5,098 nucleotides of DNA from Treponema sp. (GTDB taxonomy: Bacteria; Spirochaetota; Spirochaetia; Treponematales; Breznakiellaceae), in contig JAISOR010000098.1 of NCBI GenBank assembly GCA_031275535.1, forward strand, positions 1 to 5,098. Direction: 5' to 3'. The notes under the pieces are model-generated. The model did not search any database and had not been told where the DNA came from. It was given only the letters and a program-made list of their open reading frames with translations. Of the stretch, positions 1 through 5,098 are shown piece by piece (the stretch's first letter is position 1; every line of letters starts with the position of its first letter). A program made the position numbers and the translations under genes.

Positions 1-894
1 AGTTATCTGGAAGAGGATCCCCTGGCGGCGGATCACATTGACCTGTCCGGCGCGGTTATTGACGAACCGGACCTGAGCGGGGATATTACGGAAAATCCTG
101 TTCAGGAACCTTCCCTGGAGAACATCTCCATTGATTTGGACCTGGAAGAATCGGAGGACCTGGAAATACCGGAAGATATAGAAGTATCAGAGGACCTGGA
201 AATACCGGAAGATATAGAAGTATCGGAGGACCTGGGAGTATCGGAAGATATAGAAATATCGGAGGACCTGGAAATATCGGAAGATATAGAAATATCAGAG
301 GACCTGGGAGTATCGGAAGAGTCGGAGGATCCGGATGTATCGGAAGGTATCGCCGGTGGGGAAATAAGCGAGGAAATCGGCTTTGAGATAGAGCTTGATG
401 ATGAGGAGGAATCCCCTCTTCCCGGTGGCGGGGAAGCTCCGGAAACCGGGGACGATGAAGAGCCGCCGGTCTCCATAAGTTTCGGAGACGTTTCCGAATC
501 GGAGGAGCTAAAGCCTGAAGAAGAAAGCTTTGCCCAGGTAATCCCCGAAGGCTTTGTGGTTGAACCCGACGATTCCCAATCGGCCTTTGATACGGTGGAT
601 ACCGGGGAAGCCCTGCAGGAAGAAGACCTGGATATCCTGGAGGGGGATACGGCCGACGAGTTATCTCCGGAAGCGGCGGCTGAAGAAAAGGGAACCAAAG
701 AGGCGGATACAGGGGCCGGCGATTCCGGGGAAATGTCCTATATTCCCTCCAATATTAAGCATGAACTAAAAACCGTCCTTTCTTACATGGATCAGCTTTT
801 GGAGTCCCTGCCTGAAGAAAAAATAGAAGAATTCGCAAAATCGGAATACTTCGAAACCTATAAAAAACTTTTTGAAGAACTGGGTTTAGTTTAA
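1..894 (+). CDS. Acidic repeat protein, 3' part (possible spirochaetal flagellar collar FlcA-like C-terminus)
   Basis: Frame 1 is open from the first base to TAA at 892-894, giving 297 residues with no start in the window, so the gene is cut at its 5' end. The TTG at 136 is an internal codon. The first 170 residues contain no Lys or Arg and one His; Asp, Glu, Ser and small residues dominate, which predicts a disordered, strongly negative region. Residues 51-113 are a hexapeptide tandem repeat (S/P-E-D-L/I-E/G-I/V). A second acidic linker follows. Residues 246-297 change character: a charged, helix-prone module with the key stretches VLSYMDQLLESLPEEKI and YKKLFEELG. That tail looks conserved-domain-like, and from memory it resembles the end of the spirochaetal periplasmic flagellar collar protein FlcA, which I could not check. 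The stop overlaps the next start by one base (TAATG), so the two are probably translationally coupled. The reading frame is certain; the function is weakly supported. Confidence 0.85.
   Translation, partial: SYLEEDPLAADHIDLSGAVIDEPDLSGDITENPVQEPSLENISIDLDLEESEDLEIPEDIEVSEDLEIPEDIEVSEDLGVSEDIEISEDLEISEDIEISEDLGVSEESEDPDVSEGIAGGEISEEIGFEIELDDEEESPLPGGGEAPETGDDEEPPVSISFGDVSESEELKPEEESFAQVIPEGFVVEPDDSQSAFDTVDTGEALQEEDLDILEGDTADELSPEAAAEEKGTKEADTGAGDSGEMSYIPSNIKHELKTVLSYMDQLLESLPEEKIEEFAKSEYFETYKKLFEELGLV
151..339 (+). repeat. In-frame tandem repeat, 18-nt units arranged as 36-nt dimers
   Basis: Nine consecutive 18-nt units run from 151 to 312, followed by a broken 9-nt unit and one decayed unit to 339. 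Two unit types alternate strictly. Type A uses GAGGACCTG (E-D-L) and type B uses GAAGATATA (E-D-I), so synonymous codons are also fixed by position and the true repeat is a 36-nt dimer, present about 4.5 times. Units differ in the first residue (TCG/TCA Ser or CCG Pro) and the last pair (EI, EV or GV). A partial unit precedes the array at 139-150. Because the period is a multiple of three, gain or loss of units would change protein length without breaking the frame. Confidence 0.95.
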
Positions 895-1715
895 TGGGTC
901 TTTTAAGTAAAGCCCTTTCCAAAGAAAACGGGCTTTTAGACGAGATGGGAAAAGCTATGAGAGATCGCCTCCTGGGGCTCTCCCAGAAGAAGGCGTCCCC
1001 CTATACCGCCCTTAGTTTGCTTAAAGCCTATGGCTCTTTTCAAATAGGAATATGTCTTATCCTGAAAAAGAAGGCCTACGAAAGTTATACCTCCGTAGGC
1101 CTAGGGATGGAAAAGATCTCTATTCCCCAAACAGCGCTGGCCGGGGTGGAAGGGGGTTTTTATAAAATCGATGCCCCGGAACTCCTTTCCCTTAAATCCA
1201 TGGGCCCCCGGATGACGCTCTGGGCATTCCCCCTGGATAATCAGAGGCCCTGCCGGCGGGTTCTTCTTCTGGCCGAAGAGGGCGGCTCCCTGTTTAATCC
1301 CCCGGCCATAGCCAGTATCGTATCCGACGCAAGGGACATATTTATCCTGCGGGAAGAAGAAACGGGGGAAGAGAAAAAGGAAGGGCCGGAAAAAACGGAA
1401 GACCTCTCCAAGGTGCTTACCCAGTACCATAAATTCTATCCTTCATTTCAAGGTATCGTTCTTGAGCCGCCGGACACGTTTGGGGAGGATGAAAAAGACG
1501 AGCTTTTCTGTCAAATTTCCGCCATGGTTTCGTCCTTTGCCACGGTGACTCCCCTCCCCTCCCGGCGAAGCCTTATCCTGTTCCCCAAATCCATGGATCG
1601 CGAACTGGTAATGCACCGGCTTATAAAGAGCCTTAAAGCAGAGGTCCTGTGTACCTTTGAAGCGGATAATCCGGACAGCGCGCTTGAACTGATACAGCCC
1701 TATATAGATGATTGA
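894..1715 (+). CDS. Hypothetical protein, probably two-domain, spirochaetal operon partner
   Basis: The ATG at 894 overlaps the previous TAA by one base, and no close Shine-Dalgarno is visible, so initiation probably depends on coupling to gene 1. The product has 273 residues with no signal peptide and no clear membrane segment, so it is probably cytoplasmic. Residues 1-45 are helix-prone. Residues about 46-152 alternate beta-like and helical segments (for example FQIGICLILKKKAYESYTS, 49-67), faintly reminiscent of a GAF-type sensory fold, but I see no diagnostic motif. Residues 153-172 form a highly charged Glu/Lys linker. Residues 173-273 form a second alpha/beta segment including SRRSLILFPKSMDRE (222-236). 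I do not recognise the family and assign no function. Its place between an acidic repeat protein and two MptE-like proteins suggests a partner or regulator in the same pathway. The last 8 nt overlap the next gene. Confidence 0.85.
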   Translation: MGLLSKALSKENGLLDEMGKAMRDRLLGLSQKKASPYTALSLLKAYGSFQIGICLILKKKAYESYTSVGLGMEKISIPQTALAGVEGGFYKIDAPELLSLKSMGPRMTLWAFPLDNQRPCRRVLLLAEEGGSLFNPPAIASIVSDARDIFILREEETGEEKKEGPEKTEDLSKVLTQYHKFYPSFQGIVLEPPDTFGEDEKDELFCQISAMVSSFATVTPLPSRRSLILFPKSMDRELVMHRLIKSLKAEVLCTFEADNPDSALELIQPYIDD

Positions 1716-3234
1716 ACGGCTGGCCCCCACGGGGAGCGGTTTCCCCACGGTCTATGTGGGGGAACAGGCCCTGCATTCCCGGTATAACCCCGCCGGAGAG
1801 GCGGAAAAATACATTAATTCCCTTGTATTGCGGGAGGGCTTGCTTTTTTTGATTCTGATAGAGCCCGGCCTGGGGTATATGATCCCCGTACTACGGAAAC
1901 GGTTCCCCTCGGTCCCCATTATAAGCCTCCATGTTTCAAATTTTTTTGCGGACCCCGGGTTCCCGCCCGGCGCGGCCCGGGGGGAACCGCCCCAGGCCCT
2001 GGCCCCGGAGGCCCTACGGCCCGACGCGGCCTGGAACCCCGGAACCGGCATAGCCCTGGGGCGCTTTCTGGAGGAGCATATCCCCGACACCGGGGCCGCA
2101 GCTATCGGGCTTATCGAGTGGCGGCCTTCCCTGGCCGCCTATGGGGAAAGCTACCTTAAGATACTCTCGGAAACCGTGGAATTTATTAAACGAAGCGACG
2201 CCAACAAGAGGACCCTCCGCGGTTTTGGCCGGCGCTGGTTCAGAAACGTCTTTAAAAACATCAGACTCCTAAAACGGGTCCTCCGTTACAGCCCCGGAAC
2301 CTTTCCCCTTATTATCACCGGCGCGGGACCGGGTCTGGAAGAGACCATCCCCCTGATACGGGAACGGAAAAAAAACGGGGCCCCCTTTATCCTGGCGGTT
2401 TCCTCCTCGGTCCCGGCCCTCCTGGCGGGGGATCTGGTCCCCGATCTGGTCCTCAGTACCGACGGCGGCGGCTGGGCCCTGTTCCACCTGTACGAAACGA
2501 TCCGGGCCATGGCCGGGGGAAAACCCCTAGGCCTGGCGGCGGCCCTGAGCGCGGCCCTTCCCTCCCAATACGGGGACATCCCCTGGCTGCCCATAAGCGA
2601 CGGGACGGATTGGCAGAACCTGGTCCTCAAAAGCCTCCATATTCCCTTTACCGCCCTGACCCAGCGGGGAACCGTCACCGCCGCGGCCCTGGATCTGGCC
2701 TTTCTGCTTACCAGGGGGAGGATCTTTATTACGGGGATGGATCTGGCCCACAGGGATATCCGGACCCATGCCCGGCCCTATGGGCTGGAGCGGTTCATCG
2801 AGGAAGGGGCCTCCCGGCTCAGGCCGGCCTATTCCCAATACTACGTCCGGTCCGCGGCCATTAGCGCCTCGGGAACCCATGCCATTTATGCCGCCTGGTT
2901 CAAGGGGCAGATGGCGGCCTATCCCCAGCGCCTCTTTTCCCTGGGAAACAACCACGCCGTTTTGAATTCCCTCAAAACCCCCGGGGAGGAGGTCTCCGCC
3001 GGGGCCGCGGAATTTCCGCGGGATACCATAACGGCGCTCCCCGTGGAAGATCCCGTAGAACTCGCCTCCCGTTCCCTCATAGGGGCCCTGTCGGATCCCC
3101 CCGGTTCCGCCGCCATCCGGCGGGAACTGGCGGACCTGCTGTTCCCGGATATGCCCCACCCAGCCCCGGGGGATCTTATTGAAGAGGTCCGGAATCTTAC
3201 CGGACCTTACCGGGGAGGGGCCCCGGATGGATAG
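1708..3234 (+). CDS. MptE-like / DUF115 (MAF-type) protein, first tandem copy
   Basis: The 508-residue product belongs to the MptE-like/DUF115 family (PF01973). The family includes archaeal 6-hydroxymethylpterin pyrophosphokinase MptE and the bacterial motility-associated-factor putative glycosyltransferases, so a nucleotide-linked transfer reaction is likely but the substrate is unknown. Visible landmarks are the N-terminal HSRYNP (23-28), GLGY (54-57), an Ala/Pro-rich low-complexity insert (about 86-114), the pre-core RRWFRNVFKNI (175-185), and the Rossmann-like core: ITGAGPGL (203-210), VPDLVLSTD (244-252), a helix GTVTAAALDLAFLL (321-334) and ITGMDLA (341-347). The usual AGPSL signature reads AGPGL here. 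There is no signal peptide, so it is probably cytoplasmic. The ATG at 1708 overlaps the previous gene by 8 nt and lacks a clear Shine-Dalgarno, pointing to termination-reinitiation. The C-terminal roughly 100 residues are helical and unassigned. The family call is firm; glycosyltransferase activity is inference. Confidence 0.88.
   Translation: MIERLAPTGSGFPTVYVGEQALHSRYNPAGEAEKYINSLVLREGLLFLILIEPGLGYMIPVLRKRFPSVPIISLHVSNFFADPGFPPGAARGEPPQALAPEALRPDAAWNPGTGIALGRFLEEHIPDTGAAAIGLIEWRPSLAAYGESYLKILSETVEFIKRSDANKRTLRGFGRRWFRNVFKNIRLLKRVLRYSPGTFPLIITGAGPGLEETIPLIRERKKNGAPFILAVSSSVPALLAGDLVPDLVLSTDGGGWALFHLYETIRAMAGGKPLGLAAALSAALPSQYGDIPWLPISDGTDWQNLVLKSLHIPFTALTQRGTVTAAALDLAFLLTRGRIFITGMDLAHRDIRTHARPYGLERFIEEGASRLRPAYSQYYVRSAAISASGTHAIYAAWFKGQMAAYPQRLFSLGNNHAVLNSLKTPGEEVSAGAAEFPRDTITALPVEDPVELASRSLIGALSDPPGSAAIRRELADLLFPDMPHPAPGDLIEEVRNLTGPYRGGAPDG
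1724..1762 (+). other. Nested or alternative hairpins in the 5' coding region of the first MptE-like gene
   Basis: CCCCCAC (1724-1730) is perfectly complementary to GTGGGGG (1756-1762). Between them GGGGA (1731-1735) pairs with TCCCC (1742-1746). A second copy of CCCCAC (1743-1748) can instead pair with GTGGGG (1756-1761) across a 7-nt loop, so the structures compete. The element begins 13 nt after the ATG at 1708, where mRNA folding could affect initiation of a gene that lacks a visible Shine-Dalgarno. The surrounding coding DNA is rich in C and G runs, so it may be incidental. Confidence 0.35.
3185..3207 (+). promoter_or_regulatory. Stem-loop just upstream of the ribosome-binding site of the second MptE-like gene
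   Basis: AGGTCCGG (3185-3192) and CCGGACCT (3200-3207) form a perfect 8-bp stem with a 7-nt loop (AATCTTA). The stem ends 4 nt before the GGGGAGGGG ribosome-binding site and lies inside the last codons of the upstream gene. No T-run follows, so it is not an intrinsic terminator. It could be an RNA-processing or translation-tuning element between the two paralogues. The structure is visible in the sequence; the function is a guess. The octamer CTTACCGG is also repeated directly at 3196-3203 and 3206-3213. Confidence 0.45.
3212..3220 (+). promoter_or_regulatory. Strong Shine-Dalgarno that fixes the start of the second MptE-like gene
   Basis: GGGGAGGGG contains the core GGAGG at 3214-3218, 8 nt before the ATG at 3227. 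This favours ATG 3227 over the in-frame TTG at 3179. It is the only clear ribosome-binding site among the three internal junctions of the operon, so this gene may be translated more independently than its two upstream neighbours. Confidence 0.75.
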
Positions 3235-4876
3235 GGGATTCTTTTTTGAAAGAAACCTGCTGGCCCTGTCGAGGGGCGATCCCGGCCTCTGTTCCCGGCT
3301 TTCCACGGCGGAAACGACCCTGGGGCGGTATAAATTTATTGAATCCCGCTCGGGGGAGCCTATTCCCGCAACCCTGGATGCCTCGGGGACGGCCCATCCC
3401 CTGCATTCCCTGGTGGATCCCCGGAAGGAAGGGACCCGGCTGGCCGCAACCCTGGGGGACGAGGGCTTTTTAATCATCCTGGGCCTGGGCGGAGGTTTTC
3501 ATGTGGCCGCAGCCCTGGAACGGGGGATCGAACAGGTTGTGGTGGTAGAGTACGATATTAACGGAATCGCGGAACTCTTAAGTTCCGGGGAATATATCCA
3601 TATCTTTAACGATCCCCGGTTCCACCTGCTGGTCGATGCCCCGGCGGGACTGCTGGAACAGTACATCGTAGAACAGTACCAGCCGGCACTGTACGGGGGC
3701 ATAGGGGTCCTCTCCCTGCGGACCAGGACCGACGGGCAGCCCCTGTTCAGGGAGGCCGGGGAGGCGGTTAAAGCCGCCATCGATACGGTTTCCGGGGATT
3801 ATTCGGTCCAGGCCTATTTTGGAAAGCGGTGGTTTTCCAACATCATCAGGAACCTGCCCATGGCGGAAGCGCCGGCGGGCCCGGTCCCGCCGGTCCGCCA
3901 TGCCGCCATATGCGCCGCGGGGCCATCCCTGGACATACAGCTTCCCCGCCTGGCGCAGCGCCGTTCCTCCCGCTTCCTCATCGCCACCGACACCTCCCTG
4001 CCGGCTTTACTTGGGGCGGGGCTTGAACCGGACGCGGTGATCTCCATCGACTGTCAACACATCAGTTATTACCACTTTATGGCCGGCCTCCCGGGCCGCA
4101 TCCCCCTGTTCCTGGACCTGGCCAGCCCTCCCCTGGTAGCGTCCCGTTCAAGGGCGCTCCATTTCTTTTCCGGGGGACATCCCCTGACCCGTTATATCTC
4201 CCGGTATTGGAGGCCCTTCCCGGCGGTGGACACCTCCGGGGCAAACGTTACCTATGCGGCCCTGTCCCTGGCGGATACCCTGGGAGCCCGGGATATAGAA
4301 CTCTACGGGGCGGATTTTTCCTATCCCCTGGGGCGGACCTATGCCCGGGGCACCTATTTATACCCCTATTTTGAGTACCGGCAAAGCCGGCTTAGCCCCC
4401 TGGAAGCCCTGTTTTCGAATTTCCTCTACCGGGGTCCCCTGAAACGCGTGGAGGGGGAGCATGCCTGGTACTACGAGACCCCCTCATTGACCAGGTACCG
4501 GAGGGGGATGGAAGAAAAGATCCCCGCCATCCGGGCAAAGGTACTTCCCGAGGCGGGCCTGGGAGCGCCTTTGCTGCCGGGGAAGATCCCACCGGGGGAA
4601 TTTCCCGCCCCGCTCAGGATATTCTCCTCCGGGAAGGCGGCCATGGGGGCACGGGACTTCCTGGCCGGATACAGGGCCAGGATTGAGGCCCTGCCGCCCA
4701 TGGAAAGAGGCATAGCGGCCTATCTCGAAGGCCTGGATCAGGAAGCGGGCCGGGTCTTTACCACCCTGCTTCCCGCGGCGGCGGCGATTAAACACCGTCA
4801 ACCGGAATTAAGCCGCCGGGAGATCCTGGAGGAGGTAAAAGACTACTGTATTGAGGAATTGGGCCGGGTCCTATAG
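3227..4876 (+). CDS. MptE-like / DUF115 (MAF-type) protein, second tandem copy
   Basis: From ATG 3227 the product has 549 residues. The start is chosen for its strong Shine-Dalgarno and an 8-nt overlap with the upstream stop, matching the previous junction. It belongs to the same MptE-like (PF01973) family as its neighbour but is clearly diverged. Landmarks are LHSLVDPRKEGTRLA (59-73), GLGGGFH (86-92), RWFSNIIRNL (201-210), the core signature AGPSLD (231-236), PDAVISID (268-275), the helix GANVTYAALSLADTL (338-352), and LYGADFSYPLGRTYARG (359-375). The AGPSL motif is intact, unlike in the first copy. The C-terminal part (about 440-549) is helical and unassigned. There is no signal peptide, so a cytoplasmic, probably nucleotide-sugar-type transferase role is plausible; flagellin or another surface molecule is a possible acceptor. 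Shared motif order and spacing indicate an old duplication. The family call is firm; acceptor and donor are unknown. Confidence 0.88.
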   Translation: MDRGFFFERNLLALSRGDPGLCSRLSTAETTLGRYKFIESRSGEPIPATLDASGTAHPLHSLVDPRKEGTRLAATLGDEGFLIILGLGGGFHVAAALERGIEQVVVVEYDINGIAELLSSGEYIHIFNDPRFHLLVDAPAGLLEQYIVEQYQPALYGGIGVLSLRTRTDGQPLFREAGEAVKAAIDTVSGDYSVQAYFGKRWFSNIIRNLPMAEAPAGPVPPVRHAAICAAGPSLDIQLPRLAQRRSSRFLIATDTSLPALLGAGLEPDAVISIDCQHISYYHFMAGLPGRIPLFLDLASPPLVASRSRALHFFSGGHPLTRYISRYWRPFPAVDTSGANVTYAALSLADTLGARDIELYGADFSYPLGRTYARGTYLYPYFEYRQSRLSPLEALFSNFLYRGPLKRVEGEHAWYYETPSLTRYRRGMEEKIPAIRAKVLPEAGLGAPLLPGKIPPGEFPAPLRIFSSGKAAMGARDFLAGYRARIEALPPMERGIAAYLEGLDQEAGRVFTTLLPAAAAIKHRQPELSRREILEEVKDYCIEELGRVL

Positions 4877-4879
4877 CCC

Positions 4880-5098
4880 CTAATACCAGGCAAAGGCCCC
4901 GTAGCCCACAAAGGAGCCCACATCATCCTCCGGGCCGGGGGGATCCGCTTCGGGATCGTCGAGGCTGGTCTGACCATCGATGCTGGTCTTATATGCCAGG
5001 AGTTCGGCCCTCTCCGCGCCCCGGGCCTGGGCAAAGCCCAGGGCCCCCAGGACCGCCCCCACCGAACAGGCGGACCGGTCCTGCCCGGCCCGCTCAAG
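4880..5098 (-). CDS. amrB: MEMO1-family protein (AmmeMemoRadiSam system protein B), C-terminal part
   Basis: On the minus strand a frame is open from the window edge (5098) to TAG at 4882-4880, encoding 72 residues with the start outside the window. It has the layout of a MEMO (PF01875) C-terminus: a Cys in RSACSVGAVLGAL (in-window residues 8-20; Cys 11 at 5068-5066) where the family has its conserved CG-x-GP segment and a metal-ligand cysteine, then helix plus strand ERAELLAYKTS, ending SFVGYGAFAWY, which matches the family's VVGYAA-type final strand. An acidic, Pro-rich stretch (about residues 43-61) replaces the short SGDVTGD-type loop and looks like an insertion. MEMO proteins are a dioxygenase-like fold and co-occur with AMMECR1 and radical-SAM proteins in the AmmeMemoRadiSam set, whose reaction is unsettled. 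The gene converges on the operon and is probably an independent unit. The assignment rests on the fragment only. Confidence 0.7.
   Translation of the reverse strand, partial: LERAGQDRSACSVGAVLGALGFAQARGAERAELLAYKTSIDGQTSLDDPEADPPGPEDDVGSFVGYGAFAWY

Noticed and set aside
136..138. TTG as the start of the acidic repeat protein
   Set aside because: The frame is open upstream to base 1 with the same acidic composition, and no ribosome-binding site precedes the TTG.
102..698. A long Ser-rich open frame on the minus strand opposite the acidic repeat
   Set aside because: It is the complement of the Glu/Asp/Ser codon repeat, which lacks antisense stops by composition. The plus-strand frame continues into a plausible domain and links to the next gene.
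1819..1850. TCCC/GGGA pairing followed by seven T, resembling an intrinsic terminator
   Set aside because: The stem is only about 4 bp and the site is inside the conserved N-terminal coding region of the first MptE-like gene.
1941..1988. GGTTCCC/GGGAACC hairpin next to a T7 run
   Set aside because: The T-run precedes the hairpin on the plus strand and would be an A-run after it on the minus strand, so neither orientation makes a terminator. It sits in a GC-rich low-complexity coding insert.
2370..2376. Slippery heptamer A AAA AAC in the zero frame, followed by GGGGCCCC, as a programmed -1 frameshift
   Set aside because: It lies mid-way in a conserved core and encodes Lys-Lys-Asn. The shifted frame shows no recognisable domain, and the run of A is short enough to be chance.
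3179..3181. TTG as the start of the second MptE-like gene
   Set aside because: It would overlap the upstream gene by 56 nt. ATG 3227 has a well-spaced GGAGG and the same 8-nt overlap as the previous junction.
2527..3477. A 316-residue minus-strand open frame spanning the junction of the two MptE-like genes
   Set aside because: It is Gly/Pro/Arg-rich with no recognisable motif, and both plus-strand genes show clear family motifs throughout. It is a by-product of GC-rich codons.
4843..5097. Alternative minus-strand frame near the right end
   Set aside because: It is Pro/Arg/Gly/Trp-rich and runs into the end of the operon gene. The neighbouring frame ending at 4880 has a MEMO-like C-terminus.

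Overview
The window looks like chromosomal DNA from a spirochaete of the Treponema group (Treponemataceae or Breznakiellaceae, possibly a gut-associated lineage). This rests on two tandem MptE-like/DUF115 ('motility-associated factor', MAF) proteins of the spirochaetal type, a C-terminal helical module on gene 1 that I associate with spirochaetal proteins, and moderate-to-high GC with many CCC and GGG codons. It is an inference from protein style; there is no rRNA or other marker.

Layout. Positions 1-894 hold the 3' part of a gene whose start lies upstream. It encodes a very acidic protein with an 18/36-nt in-frame tandem repeat (151-339) and a compact helical C-terminus. Positions 894-1715 encode a 273-residue protein I cannot assign. 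Positions 1708-3234 and 3227-4876 encode two divergent members of the MptE-like (PF01973) family. These four genes share one strand with no gaps: the junctions overlap by 1, 8 and 8 nt, which indicates one operon with translational coupling. No promoter is visible, so transcription must start upstream of the window. On the opposite strand, complement(4880-5098) is the 3' end of a MEMO1-family gene (AmmeMemoRadiSam system protein B). Its stop codon is three bases from that of the last operon gene.

How the genes may work together. DUF115/MAF proteins in other bacteria are linked to flagellin glycosylation and motility. The tail of gene 1 resembles, from memory only, the C-terminus of the spirochaetal periplasmic flagellar collar protein FlcA. 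The working hypothesis is a motility or cell-surface module: a large acidic repeat protein, a small unknown partner and two MptE-like putative glycosyltransferases. This is not shown by the sequence alone.

There is no gene-free stretch over 300 bases; the only intergenic DNA is 3 nt (4877-4879). I see no tRNA, rRNA, insertion sequence, CRISPR array, origin or convincing intrinsic terminator.
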